From positions 682,001-746,000 of the forward strand of contig NZ_AZMV01000007.1 in the NCBI RefSeq assembly GCF_000522505.1: DNA of 64,000 bases. The letters are read 5' to 3'. Made by a program: the position numbers and the translations under genes. Below are positions 16,839 through 25,230 of the stretch, in pieces (positions within the stretch are counted from its first letter, which is position 1; every line of letters begins with the position of its first letter). The notes under the pieces were generated by a model. It saw only the letters and a list, made by a program, of their open reading frames with translations, had not been told where the DNA came from and made no database searches. The DNA is from Bifidobacterium moukalabense DSM 27321 (GTDB lineage: Bacteria; Actinomycetota; Actinomycetes; Actinomycetales; Bifidobacteriaceae).

Positions 16839-16987
16839 GCGTGACGGTGAAGCGATGGACGTCATGCGGCGTCGTCTTCTTCGAGCTGATCGTCGAGACG
16901 GAGGACGGCGTGTCCCTACGCGCCCCGCTTACCGGCGCCGAGCTCGAGGACTTGGAAAGGCAGATCGCGGAATGCCTCGAGCAGTGA
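16835..16987 (+). CDS. Small phage protein, unknown function
   Basis: 50 residues, soluble: a predicted beta-rich start (VKRWTSCGVVFFELIVETEDG) and a terminal acidic helix (GAELEDLERQIAECLEQ). It starts at an ATGA overlap with the preceding membrane protein and ends in a GTGA overlap with the next gene, so three genes are translationally coupled. The family is not recognised. Confidence 0.5.
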   Translation: MSVTVKRWTSCGVVFFELIVETEDGVSLRAPLTGAELEDLERQIAECLEQ

Positions 16988-17100
16988 AGCGTTTCGTCCA
17001 GACCGTTCTCCTGCTCCTGCTAAGCCCCTTCGCGTTCCTCGCGTTGGGACTGACCCTCGCCGTCGTCCGTCTTGGTGATTTCCTCACGGGTGACGACTGA
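16984..17100 (+). CDS. Small phage membrane protein (GTG start)
   Basis: 38 residues: a short basic start, a long hydrophobic segment (VLLLLLSPFAFLALGLTLAVV) and an acidic end. GTG 16984 overlaps the stop of the preceding gene. It is the third micro-protein gene of the coupled set. Function unknown. Confidence 0.45.
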   Translation: MKRFVQTVLLLLLSPFAFLALGLTLAVVRLGDFLTGDD

Positions 17101-17463
17101 CCATAATCGAATGGCTGTGATGGACCGTACGGCGTAGTCCTAGCCACCGCTGAGCCGGGTTAGCGACCGGTGACGCCAGGCGCGTGGCTGTCGCGCCATT
17201 TGCGAGACGAAGTTCAGCTCCCGACCATTTCAGACCGTCGGTAAAGGCGGAATCGGGCGACCATAGGCGGCTTCGGCCGTGGTCTGATCTGGGACCATTC
17301 CCGGCGGGCGTATGCCCGCTCTTGCGTATCGACGGCCGGCTCCGTTACGAAGCACCGTGCAAGACCCGAACCATGTTCAGACTTTGGCCCGACGCGCCTC
17401 GCGTGCGTCTCGGCCGAGCCTGAACGGGTCTTGACCTCTCAAGCCTTTCCACCCGAAGTCTCC
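17101..17463. other. Hairpin-rich non-coding segment of the prophage
   Basis: 363 bases with no credible gene, notable in an otherwise packed prophage. Visible stems: GGCGCG/CGCGCC (17179-17197), GCGGGC/GCCCGC with a 4-base loop (17304-17319), and a long-range 9-bp pair CAAGACCCG (17360-17368) with CGGGTCTTG (17425-17433) enclosing GACGC/GCGTC. GACCAT or GACCGT recurs at least five times. It could be a structured RNA, a replication or packaging site, or a leader of the next operon. The sequence alone does not decide. Confidence 0.5.
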
Positions 17464-17775
17464 ATGAAAGAAGGAATGATGAGCAGGATTGATTACCCCG
17501 TCTTGGTCAAACGGCAGATTCGCAGGACACTCCCGCTGATCCGCTCGAACGTCCTGGCACAGGCAGGTACCAGCCGGCGTCGGTTGGTGTCGGAAAGCGG
17601 CCTGACGGATAACCAGCTTCAGTACGCGCTCAGGATGGCTTACGGCGGCAGGGCTCCGAAGCCGTTGCATCGCGGCCAGGCGGGTGACAAGCTGTATGAT
17701 TCGGCCGACCTGTTGGAACGTTTCGCGAGATGGACCGGATCATGGGCGTATCGGAGGTGTGTCGATGAGTGTTAA
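17464..17775 (+). CDS. Phage protein with possible HTH, unknown function
   Basis: 103 residues, basic. Residues 50-75 (RRRLVSESGLTDNQLQYALRMA) look like a helix-turn-helix, so DNA binding is likely. The start is uncertain: ATG 17464, 17476 and 17479 are in frame, and AAAGAAGGA lies between them. It overlaps the next gene by 11 bases. Position before excisionase-like and HNH genes suggests an early regulator or a replication accessory, but no family is recognised. Confidence 0.6.
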   Translation: MKEGMMSRIDYPVLVKRQIRRTLPLIRSNVLAQAGTSRRRLVSESGLTDNQLQYALRMAYGGRAPKPLHRGQAGDKLYDSADLLERFARWTGSWAYRRCVDEC

Positions 17776-18100
17776 GGCCAAACCCAGTCTGAGCGAGGTC
17801 CTTGCCCGGCCGAACGGTCTGGACAGGAGCGACATGATGCGCCGGTTCGCGGATCTCGTGGACCGTGTGGCCTCGTCCAGCGGTTCCACCGAATTGCAGG
17901 CATGGCAGGTCATGAAACCGTTGAACGAGACCCTTATCGGCCTGAGGTGCCTCAAGGCCGAGGGCCTGCCGATCTACCGGCGTGATGGCGTCTGGTACAT
18001 CGATTCGCGGGCCTTCCGCAAGTGGGCGACCAACCATCTCAATTTCAACATCACGACCCCGGCGCAACGGCCGGGCAGACGGAATGGAGCATTGTTCTGA
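17765..18100 (+). CDS. Phage protein, unknown function
   Basis: 111 residues. The central part (MRRFADLVDRVASSSGSTELQAWQVMKPLNETLIGL) is predicted helical, followed by YRRDGVWYIDSRAFRKWA, which resembles the wing and tail of small phage DNA-binding proteins. The start overlaps the preceding gene, suggesting coupling. No family is recognised. Confidence 0.6.
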   Translation: MSVKAKPSLSEVLARPNGLDRSDMMRRFADLVDRVASSSGSTELQAWQVMKPLNETLIGLRCLKAEGLPIYRRDGVWYIDSRAFRKWATNHLNFNITTPAQRPGRRNGALF

Positions 18101-18134
18101 TGCGGACACGAATGCACATCGGGGAGGCGTGCCC

Positions 18135-18353
18135 ATGACACGGATCGCCATGCTGACCACCGCGCAGACGGCCGAACGTCTGGGCGTGAGCGAACGGACA
18201 TTGAAACGATGGCGTGGCGACATACCGGTCTTCGGCCCGCCGCCAATCCGCCTGGGCGGACGTGTCATGTACGCGGAGGCCGACGTGAACGGGTGGCTGC
18301 TCAGACAACGAGGGAAAGGAAGGGATGGCGATGCCAAGAAGACAGACCGTTGA
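18135..18353 (+). CDS. Excisionase-like / MerR-type HTH protein
   Basis: 72 residues with the short winged HTH of Xis/AlpA proteins: LTTAQTAERLGVSERTLKRW followed by PPPIRLGGRVMYAEADVNGWL. GGGGAGG lies 8 bases before ATG 18135. Such proteins direct integrase toward excision or act as early activators. It lies far from the integrase gene at the right end, but in circular phage DNA both regions are joined by attP. Confidence 0.75.
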   Translation: MTRIAMLTTAQTAERLGVSERTLKRWRGDIPVFGPPPIRLGGRVMYAEADVNGWLLRQRGKGRDGDAKKTDR

Positions 18354-19044
18354 CCCGCTCATCCGAGCGCAGGTCATCGCCGCCTGGGGCAACCAATGCT
18401 GGCTGGGCATGCCCGGCTGCCGGATCACCGCCACGGAGGACGACCACATCATCCCGTACGCGCATGGCGGCAAGGACACCGTGACGAACCTGCGACGCGC
18501 CTGCAAGCATTGCAACGCGGCCCGCCAGGATCGCGTGCTGTCCGGCTACGGGGCCACGTTGCACGCCGTGATCGGCCCGCCTCGCGCCGACTTCACCGGC
18601 TACCTGACGGGGCTCGTCGGCCGTGACAGCGTGGTGGTCAGCTTCGACAGCCTGATCCGTGACATCTATCCGCCGGCCGGCCCGCCCGACGGCGTGCGCC
18701 TGGCGGCGGCCATGGCATGGGATGGCGCATACCGCGCCCTGGCCAAGTGCGGCCAGCCCTTGGACATCTGGCTGGTACGCACGCTGCCACGCAGCCGCCG
18801 CCATCCCGACATGCTGGGCGAATGGCTGGCGTTGGACTATGACATCCATGTGGTCGAGACCCCGGCCGACGCCACGTTCGACCTTGACCTCACGCCTCGG
18901 GAGTACCGTGCGGCGCAGCAATGGTATGCGATGCGCATCACCCAGCGCATGGTGGACGCGAGGGCCCTGCAACGCCGCCAGCGGCTCGCCTCGCTGGGCT
19001 TGCGCGCTTCGGACGGCCAGACCGCGGGCCGGCCGGCGTGGTGA
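18325..19044 (+). CDS. HNH endonuclease with C-terminal extension
   Basis: 239 residues. The N-terminal HNH domain has paired zinc cysteines C25/C32 and C60/C63 and the ββα-metal residues H41 (DDHIIPYAHGG), N55 and N64. Residues 80-239 are not part of the HNH core and match nothing I recognise. HNH proteins next to terminase genes assist DNA packaging at cos ends in many siphophages. The gene overlaps the excisionase-like gene by 29 bases. ATG 18325 has GGAAAGGAAGGG upstream; ATG 18331 is also possible. Confidence 0.82.
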   Translation: MAMPRRQTVDPLIRAQVIAAWGNQCWLGMPGCRITATEDDHIIPYAHGGKDTVTNLRRACKHCNAARQDRVLSGYGATLHAVIGPPRADFTGYLTGLVGRDSVVVSFDSLIRDIYPPAGPPDGVRLAAAMAWDGAYRALAKCGQPLDIWLVRTLPRSRRHPDMLGEWLALDYDIHVVETPADATFDLDLTPREYRAAQQWYAMRITQRMVDARALQRRQRLASLGLRASDGQTAGRPAW

Positions 19045-19156
19045 GCCGGATTTTTTAAACGACGGCCGGCCGGAAAGACCCCGCGCCCAGTCTTTTCTCC
19101 CCCCGGAATCGAACAAAAAAACGTTGGAAACGCTGGAAAACCAAGGAAAACGAAAA

Positions 19157-19489
19157 ATGATTCAGGAAACATTGGAAGGATTCGAGGAATACGCGCCAGC
19201 CTTCGGCGGCATCGTCGGATTGCAGGAACGGGCGACCATGAATCTCATCAAAAGCTTCGTCGAGGGCAAGACATTGACGCCCGAGGCGACCTATATCTGC
19301 AAATCCATGCTCTCGATAGCCAGGAACATCGACGCGCAGAATAGCAGGGGCCGTGAGATCAGCCGTAACATGACCAGCCTGCTCACATGGTTCCAGGAGC
19401 TCAAGGCCATGTATCCCGAACAGCCGCAGCTGGACGACGAACTGGCCGGCTTCCTCCGGGCCGCCAAGGCCGGCACGGAGGATAAGTGA
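19157..19489 (+). CDS. Terminase small subunit-like protein
   Basis: 110 residues, mainly helical (LQERATMNLIKSFVEGK, EATYICKSMLSIARNIDAQNS), ending acidic (KAGTEDK). It directly precedes and overlaps (GTGA) the large terminase, the standard place of the small subunit that recognises viral DNA ends. AAGGAAAA lies 8 bases before ATG 19157. Sequence similarity to known small terminases is not obvious; the call rests on position and size. Confidence 0.65.
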   Translation: MIQETLEGFEEYAPAFGGIVGLQERATMNLIKSFVEGKTLTPEATYICKSMLSIARNIDAQNSRGREISRNMTSLLTWFQELKAMYPEQPQLDDELAGFLRAAKAGTEDK

Positions 19490-20934
19490 GCGTGCCGCTG
19501 CGCGGCGGCACCGAACGCCATGCCGGCCGGCCGACCGATGGCGCCGTGGTGGCCCGGACCGCCGAACTGCTGGGCAAACCTCTGCTGCCGTGGCAACGGT
19601 ACGTGGCCGACGTGGCCGGCGAGATCGACCCGGCCACCGGCACCTACTATTACGACCGCGTCATCCTGAGCACGCCCCGCCAATGCGGCAAGAGCACGCT
19701 GATCGACACGGAGGACACGCGCAACGCCCAGCTGGGACCGGACAGGAAGATCTACTATCTGGCGCAGACCGGCAAGGACGCCGAGAAACATTTCAAGGAT
19801 TACGTGCAGCAGCTGGCCAAAAGCAGGCTGGCCCCGATAGCCTGCCGTCCGCGCCTGTCGAACGGAGGCATGGAGCAACGGTTCATCAACGGCAGTTTCA
19901 TCTGCCCGCTGGCCGTGACCAAGGTGGCCGGCCATGGCACGCAGATGGACAAGTTCACCATCGACGAGGCGTTCAGCCTGGACGACGAGACCGGCAAGCT
20001 GATCCTGGACGGCATGGCCCCGACCATGAACACGCGACTGCATTTCACGGGCGTGCAACCGCAGATCTGGATCACCTCGACCGAGGGCACGGCCGACTCG
20101 ACCTTCCTCAACGGCCTGTTGGACGGACTGCGGGCGGGCGACGTGCCGCGACGCACCTGCTGGTTCGATTTCGGCATCCCGGCCGACGCCGACCCCGAGG
20201 ACCTCCAGACGATTCTGAAATGGCATCCGGCCGCGGGCCTGCTGTGGGGCCTGGACCAGCTGCGCGACTTCCGTGGACAGTTCGAGGGCAACGCCGCCGG
20301 CTGGGCGCGCGCGTTCGGCAACCGGCGTGACACGGGCGTGGCCGACCGTGTCATCGACGAGACCCTGTGGCAGGCGACCGTGGCCACGCCCATAGGGCCC
20401 GACCGGTTGGACGGCCGGCCCCTCGTGTTCGCCGCCGCCGTGGACGTGGACGCCACGCACACATCACTGGCGGCCGGGATCAGGGACGCCGACGGCACCG
20501 TCACCGTGCAACTGCTCCAGGTCCTGGACGGTACCGGACGCGCGCCCGGCGAGATCATGCGACTGTGCGAACGGTACAAGGCTCCCTTGGTCATGGACGA
20601 CCGCGGGCCCAACGCCGACCTGCACGACCGACTCCGCTCACAGACCGACGACGTGGGCGAGCCCGTCATCCAGTTCGTGCCCATGCAGGCGGGCGACTAC
20701 CTCGCCATCGGCCAGGCATTCGTCAGCGGATTGCACAACCGGCTGATCCGCCACGCCACCGACATGCAGCTGGACGAGAGCGCGGCGCAATGCGCGCGCA
20801 CATGGAGCGGCGACGCCTGGCGGGTGACCCGACGCGGCAGCACCGGGCTCACCAGTCCCCTGGAGGCCTGCATGCTGGCCGCATGGGGCGTGAACCACCG
20901 GCCCGACACCGATACCGACCTGCAGATCTACTAG
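19486..20934 (+). CDS. Terminase large subunit
   Basis: 482 residues. The ATPase half has a Walker A-like motif STPRQCGKST (62-71) and Walker B with catalytic glutamate DKFTIDEAF (D160, E161). The C-terminal RNase H-like nuclease shows acidic residues in AAAVDVDATHTS and VMDDRGPN. It translocates and cuts phage DNA at the portal. It begins at GTG 19486, overlapping the small-subunit stop, and its length is normal for the family. Confidence 0.92.
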   Translation: MSVPLRGGTERHAGRPTDGAVVARTAELLGKPLLPWQRYVADVAGEIDPATGTYYYDRVILSTPRQCGKSTLIDTEDTRNAQLGPDRKIYYLAQTGKDAEKHFKDYVQQLAKSRLAPIACRPRLSNGGMEQRFINGSFICPLAVTKVAGHGTQMDKFTIDEAFSLDDETGKLILDGMAPTMNTRLHFTGVQPQIWITSTEGTADSTFLNGLLDGLRAGDVPRRTCWFDFGIPADADPEDLQTILKWHPAAGLLWGLDQLRDFRGQFEGNAAGWARAFGNRRDTGVADRVIDETLWQATVATPIGPDRLDGRPLVFAAAVDVDATHTSLAAGIRDADGTVTVQLLQVLDGTGRAPGEIMRLCERYKAPLVMDDRGPNADLHDRLRSQTDDVGEPVIQFVPMQAGDYLAIGQAFVSGLHNRLIRHATDMQLDESAAQCARTWSGDAWRVTRRGSTGLTSPLEACMLAAWGVNHRPDTDTDLQIY

Positions 20935-20938
20935 ATGT

Positions 20939-20977
20939 CACCGTATGTCCCCTCATGGCACCGTATGGCACCATATG
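20939..20977 (+). repeat. Short direct repeats between terminase and portal
   Basis: CACCGTATG at 20939 and 20959 and CACCATATG at 20969, two of them followed by TCCCC, lie in the 79-base gap. This is the only repeat cluster near the packaging genes. It could be a packaging or regulator site; no function is shown. Confidence 0.45.
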
Positions 20978-21013
20978 TCCCCGGATTCTTGGCGGTAAGG
21001 GCCCGCCGCGAGC

Positions 21014-22153
21014 ATGATGGCAGGCATGAATCTTTGGCAGCGAATGAGACTCGCCGGCCGGGTGCTCACCCGCGGCGGCGATGACGTGGACATGCCCGAC
21101 GGCGTCAGGCCGCCGGCGCGTTCCACGACGTATGAGCCGTTGCAGCTGTCTACCGTGTTCCGTGGCGTGCAGGTGTTGCAGACCGCCATCGCCGGCCTGC
21201 CGGTATACGAGATGCGCAACGGCGTCAAGCTCCCCGATGTCTCCGCGCTGGTGGCCCAGCCGGACGTGACGCGCTCCCGGCGTGACTTCCTCGCCGACCT
21301 CGTGGCATCGCTCGTGCTGGACGGCAACGCGTTCACCCGTCTGATCCGTCTCGACGGCGAGATCGTGACCTGCGAGATCCTGCCGCCCCAGTACGTGACC
21401 GTGACCGACCTGGGCAAGGATCCCGCAAGCCCGGACCTGCGCTACGGCTATCTCGGCCGCACCTACGGGCCCGACGACATCGTCCACAGCAAGTTCCTGA
21501 ACGTACCCGGCCGCCTGCGCGGCCTCGGCCCCATCTCCGCGGCCCGCGAGGAAGTCGAGGCCGCGCAGATGGCTCGCGACTACAAGACCCGCTTCTACAG
21601 CGACGGATCCAACCTCAAAGGCTACCTGCGCACCAAGAAGCCCGTCAGCGAGGAAACCGCGAAGCGGGCCAAGACGGCATGGAAGACGGACGGCGGGGCC
21701 GGCGACGTCAAGGTGATCGGCGACGACCTCGAATACGTGCCGCTCGACCTGAAGCCCGCCGACCTGCAATTCCTGGAAACCCAGAAGTTCGACACCACGC
21801 AGATCGCCCGACTGCTGGGCATCCCCGCATCCATCATGCTCGCCGCCGTCGATGGCTCGAACCTCACCTACTCGAACATCGAACAGTCCTGGATCGAGTT
21901 CGCCGACTACACGCTGGCGGCCTACGCGGGAGAGATCGAGGAGGTGTTCAACCGGCTGCTGCCACGCGGCCGGACCGCCGAGTTCGATTGGGACAGCAGC
22001 CAGCGGGCCAACATGAGCGACCGGTACAACGCGTACAAGACCGCGATAGAGGCCGGCTTCCTGACCGTCAACGACGTGAGGGGAAAGATCAGGATGCCAT
22101 CATTGAGCGCCGACGAATCGGCGCGGATCGGAGCGAAGCATGAACAGGCATGA
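21014..22153 (+). CDS. Phage portal protein (HK97 type)
   Basis: 379 residues of the HK97/lambda-like portal family: STTYEPLQLSTVFRGVQVLQ near the start, then GDPxD-like and wing regions, GLGPISAAREEVEAAQ and the conserved FLETQKFDTTQIARLLGIP segment. It forms the dodecameric DNA entry ring. ATG 21014, 21017 and 21026 are possible starts. It overlaps the capsid gene by 14 bases. Confidence 0.92.
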   Translation: MMAGMNLWQRMRLAGRVLTRGGDDVDMPDGVRPPARSTTYEPLQLSTVFRGVQVLQTAIAGLPVYEMRNGVKLPDVSALVAQPDVTRSRRDFLADLVASLVLDGNAFTRLIRLDGEIVTCEILPPQYVTVTDLGKDPASPDLRYGYLGRTYGPDDIVHSKFLNVPGRLRGLGPISAAREEVEAAQMARDYKTRFYSDGSNLKGYLRTKKPVSEETAKRAKTAWKTDGGAGDVKVIGDDLEYVPLDLKPADLQFLETQKFDTTQIARLLGIPASIMLAAVDGSNLTYSNIEQSWIEFADYTLAAYAGEIEEVFNRLLPRGRTAEFDWDSSQRANMSDRYNAYKTAIEAGFLTVNDVRGKIRMPSLSADESARIGAKHEQA

Positions 22154-23702
22154 GATAGCGGTGCGGGGCTTGAGCCTACGAACCGAGGACGAGAGCGACG
22201 GGCACACATTGGAAGGCATCGCCGTGCCCTACGGCGACGTCATCGACACGTGGGACGGCCCCGAGACGTTCGACCGCGACTGCGTGTTCGACGATCTCGA
22301 CCAAGCGAAGCTGTGCTACCAGCACGGCGAGGTCATCGGCCGCATCATCGGCGGCGAGTCGCGCGAGGACGGCCTGCACATCACCGCACGCGTGTCCGAC
22401 ACCGCGAAGGGCCGCGACGCCGTGACCCTGGTCCGCGACGGCGTGCTCGACAGCTTCTCGGTCGGATTCATCCCCATCGAAAGCGAAAGGGACAAGGCCG
22501 GCATCACGCACCGCAGGCGCGTACGCCTGCTGGAGACCAGCATCGTGTCATGGCCGGCCTACCAGAACGCGAGGCTCACCGGCCAGAGGGATTCGGACAC
22601 GCTCAAGGAAACCAAGGAAACAAGGAAGGAAACCACCATGGATGACAACGAGATGATGGACCTGCTCAAATCCATGCAGGATGAGCAGCGCGGCCTCAAG
22701 GCGGCCATCGCCAAGACGGCCGGCGGCCGTGAGACCCCGAGAATCGTCGGCGGCGAGTACAGGAGCCGCGGCGAATACCTCCAGGCGCTTGCCCGCGGCG
22801 ACGAGGCGGCCGCCAAGATCATGGAGGAATGCCGAGACCTGATCGTGACCGGCGACACCGGCAACACCGCCACCTGGATCGCCGACGACCTACGCCTGAT
22901 CACCGAACGCCGCAAGGTCTCGAACCTGCTGACCCACGACAGCCTGCCGGCCACCGGCATGAGCATGGAATACCATGTGGTCACCTCCGACACCACCGTG
23001 GCGGCCAAGCAGGCCAATGAAGGCGACGCGCTCACCTTCGGCAAGCTCACCTTCGGCACCAAGAGCGCCGACATCAACACGTACGGCGGCTACACGTCCC
23101 TGTCGCGCCAGGTCATCGAACGGTCCACCACGCCCATGCTCAACACCGCCCTGCGCGCTCTCCAGAACGCGTACGCGAAGGTCACCGAGAAGGCCGTGCG
23201 CGACCACCTGTACGGGGAGATCAAGACCCAACGCGACGGCACGAACCACATCGACACGGCCAAGACCCTCGCCAACATGAACATCGACGACTGGGTGGGC
23301 CTGATCGTGGACGCGGCCGAAATGGCCGACGACCGCAACGTGGCACTGACCCGGCTGGCGGTCTCCAAGGACGTGCTCAAGGCGCTCGTCGGCCTGAAGG
23401 ACACCGGCGACCGGTTCTTCAACCTTTCCGGCGACGGCTCCGACACGATCGGCAGCTTCGACCTGACCGGCGTGGCCGGCGAGTTCATGCGCGTGCCGGT
23501 GGTCATGCTGCCGAAGGCCGAAACGGGCACCGCCGCGTTCATCGACCCCGCCAGCGTGACCGTATGGGAATCCGGCGGCCCGACCCAACTCACCGACGGC
23601 AGCGTCACCAAGCTGACCAACGACTACAGCGTATACGGCTACCTGTCGGTCGCCACCACGCTTGCCGACGGCCTGATCCCGGTGAAGTTCGCAGCGGCAT
23701 GA
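22140..23702 (+). CDS. Fused prohead protease and major capsid protein (HK97 type)
   Basis: 520 residues join two functions normally encoded apart. Residues 1-150 are an S78-type prohead protease: LEGIAVPYGDVIDTWDGPETF, CYQHGEVIGRI (candidate catalytic His) and VLDSFSVGFIP (candidate catalytic Ser). About 170-210 is a helical scaffold/delta region. The remainder is an HK97-fold coat protein ending YGYLSVATTLADGLIPVK. At codon 167 an in-frame ATG (22638) has AAGGAAGG upstream, so a separate capsid product is likely. Confidence 0.88.
   Translation: MNRHEIAVRGLSLRTEDESDGHTLEGIAVPYGDVIDTWDGPETFDRDCVFDDLDQAKLCYQHGEVIGRIIGGESREDGLHITARVSDTAKGRDAVTLVRDGVLDSFSVGFIPIESERDKAGITHRRRVRLLETSIVSWPAYQNARLTGQRDSDTLKETKETRKETTMDDNEMMDLLKSMQDEQRGLKAAIAKTAGGRETPRIVGGEYRSRGEYLQALARGDEAAAKIMEECRDLIVTGDTGNTATWIADDLRLITERRKVSNLLTHDSLPATGMSMEYHVVTSDTTVAAKQANEGDALTFGKLTFGTKSADINTYGGYTSLSRQVIERSTTPMLNTALRALQNAYAKVTEKAVRDHLYGEIKTQRDGTNHIDTAKTLANMNIDDWVGLIVDAAEMADDRNVALTRLAVSKDVLKALVGLKDTGDRFFNLSGDGSDTIGSFDLTGVAGEFMRVPVVMLPKAETGTAAFIDPASVTVWESGGPTQLTDGSVTKLTNDYSVYGYLSVATTLADGLIPVKFAAA
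22622..22640 (+). promoter_or_regulatory. Internal ribosome site and start in protease-capsid gene
   Basis: AAGGAAGG (22622-22629) lies 8 bases before in-frame ATG 22638. It would start a 354-residue coat protein (MDDNEMMDLLKSMQDEQ) without the protease, allowing the many coat copies to be made in excess of the fusion. Confidence 0.65.
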
Positions 23703-24028
23703 TCGGCGACGAGGAACTCCTGCGACGCCTGCGCGACGAGGTAGGCGTGCCGGCCGGCGACGACGACCGACTGGCCGTCAAACTCACCGCGGCGCAACGC
23801 TACGTGGCCGCCGCCATCGGCGACACGAAGGTGGAAGACGAACTGCTGGCCGACTGCATCGTGGCGTGCGCGGCCGACCTGTTCAACATGCGCGACGCCC
23901 GCCTGGGCGTCATGCAGGTGTCCGACACGACCGTGGAACCCTTCAGGATCTCGACCGACCCGCTCCGCTCGGTCTGGCCGAAGCTGAAGGCCGCGGGCAT
24001 CCTGACCGGAGGGATGGTGATCGCATGA
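23699..24028 (+). CDS. Head-tail connector protein (gp6-like)
   Basis: 109 residues, helical, with DDRLAVKLTAAQRYVAAAIG and CIVACAADLFNMRDA, typical of the small DNA-packaging/connector proteins that form a ring below the portal. The start overlaps the capsid stop (ATGA) and the end overlaps the next gene, so the morphogenesis genes are translationally coupled. Confidence 0.78.
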   Translation: MIGDEELLRRLRDEVGVPAGDDDRLAVKLTAAQRYVAAAIGDTKVEDELLADCIVACAADLFNMRDARLGVMQVSDTTVEPFRISTDPLRSVWPKLKAAGILTGGMVIA

Positions 24029-24414
24029 CCTCGATGGTGCTCGTCCAGCGCACGGCCCTCATGGACACGCTCACCGACATGCTCGACGATCTGGTGGCGT
24101 CCGTGTCCATCGATTCGGCGCTGGTGCATCCCCAGCCTGGCAAGGTCGCCATATACATCGAACCGCCCTACGTGGAATACCCCACATGGGACGGGGCGCC
24201 CGACATCACATGGACATTGGACATCGTGGCGGGAACGCCCGCCACCCAGGCCACGGCGCTCGACTATATCATCGACGCCATCGACCGGCTGGCCGCCAAG
24301 GGCCTGAACATAAACAAGGCCCAGCCCGTCGAGTGGAACCTCGCGGGCACGGGCACCCTCGCGGGCTACCAGGTCACATTGAACCCCCTCGAAATCATCG
24401 AGGCCGAAGAATAG
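24025..24414 (+). CDS. Tail completion / tail terminator-like protein
   Basis: 129 residues: N-terminal helix (LMDTLTDMLDDLVASVSI), then beta strands (KVAIYIEPPYVEY, ITWTLDIVAG) and a final helix with a beta strand (YQVTLNPLEII), the pattern of gpU-like tail terminators. It starts at an ATGA overlap. Position before the major tail protein supports the role, but sequence identity to a named family is not evident. Confidence 0.65.
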   Translation: MTSMVLVQRTALMDTLTDMLDDLVASVSIDSALVHPQPGKVAIYIEPPYVEYPTWDGAPDITWTLDIVAGTPATQATALDYIIDAIDRLAAKGLNINKAQPVEWNLAGTGTLAGYQVTLNPLEIIEAEE

Positions 24415-24428
24415 AAAGCAGGAAGAAC

Positions 24429-24842
24429 ATGACAGGCAAGATCAGGACCCTGGGCCCCGGCAGCTTCAAGATCACGGACGCCGCGAACGGCCATGACTTC
24501 AGCGCCGACCTGACCAAGGCGCAGCTGAACCCCTCCAACTCGTCCGACGACCCGACCAAGTTCCTGGACGGGTCCGAGGAGGCCAACACCTCGACCACAT
24601 GGACGTTCGAGGGCACCGTGGGCGACGACTTCAGCGAGGACGGCGTGAGCGTGTGGCTGTTCGACCATGCCGGCCAGACACTGCCCGCGGAGTTCGTGCC
24701 GAACACGGAAGGCAAGATCAAGTGGACGTTCAACGTGACCATCACGCCGATCGCGGTGGGCGGGGACGTGAAGTCCAAGAACACAAACGACCTCAGCCTG
24801 CCGGCCACGAACGTGGCCCACGCGGCCTACACGAAGGGCTGA
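24429..24842 (+). CDS. Major tail protein
   Basis: 137 residues, beta-rich (FSADLTKAQLNPSNS, TTWTFEGTVGDDF, IKWTFNVTITPIAVGGDVK), consistent with the tail-tube fold. GGAAGAAC precedes the start. It is short for a major tail protein and has no Ig-like extension, in keeping with the compact genome. Confidence 0.78.
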   Translation: MTGKIRTLGPGSFKITDAANGHDFSADLTKAQLNPSNSSDDPTKFLDGSEEANTSTTWTFEGTVGDDFSEDGVSVWLFDHAGQTLPAEFVPNTEGKIKWTFNVTITPIAVGGDVKSKNTNDLSLPATNVAHAAYTKG

Positions 24843-24845
24843 CCG

Positions 24846-25229
24846 TTGGCCGACAAGGCATTGATGGTCGTGGGCCAGCGCCGTTTCGTGCAGACGATGC
24901 GCAAGGCCGGCGCCGACATGGACGACCTGAAGGAAGTGAACCGCGAGGCGGCCGGGATCGCGCTGCCCGCGGTCCGCAGCCTCGCGCCGCGCGGCAGGAC
25001 CGGCCGGCTGGCCGGAAGCCTTCGCGTCGGCGCGACCAGACGTGCCGGCGTCATCCGCGCGGGCCGCAAGGCCGTGCCCTATGCGGGCCCGATCAACTAC
25101 GGGTGGCCCGCGCGGCACATCAGGCCGAGACTGTTCGTCAACACCGGCGTCACATCGACGGAAAGCCAATGGCGGCAGGTCTACAAGGACTTCATCGAAA
25201 AGACCATGAAACAAGTGAAAGGAAAATGA
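24846..25229 (+). CDS. HK97 gp10-like head-tail joining protein
   Basis: 127 residues: basic central part (ALPAVRSLAPRGRTGRLAGSLRV), then AGPINYGWPARHIRPRLFVNTG, typical of gp10-like neck proteins. TTG 24846 is the start, with AAGGG about 7 bases upstream; ATG 24864 would be the first alternative. Its place after the major tail gene rather than before it is unusual. Confidence 0.72.
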   Translation: MADKALMVVGQRRFVQTMRKAGADMDDLKEVNREAAGIALPAVRSLAPRGRTGRLAGSLRVGATRRAGVIRAGRKAVPYAGPINYGWPARHIRPRLFVNTGVTSTESQWRQVYKDFIEKTMKQVKGK

Positions 25230-25230
25230 C

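Noticed and set aside
16685..16987. 100-residue form of the small phage gene at 16835
   Set aside because: The extra N-terminus is arginine-rich shadow sequence over the 41-residue membrane gene; coupling at ATGA supports the short form, though GGAGG before 16685 leaves slight doubt.
17184..17423. 79-codon ORF in the prophage non-coding block
   Set aside because: Composition is arginine/proline-rich, it has no ribosome site, and it covers several strong hairpins.
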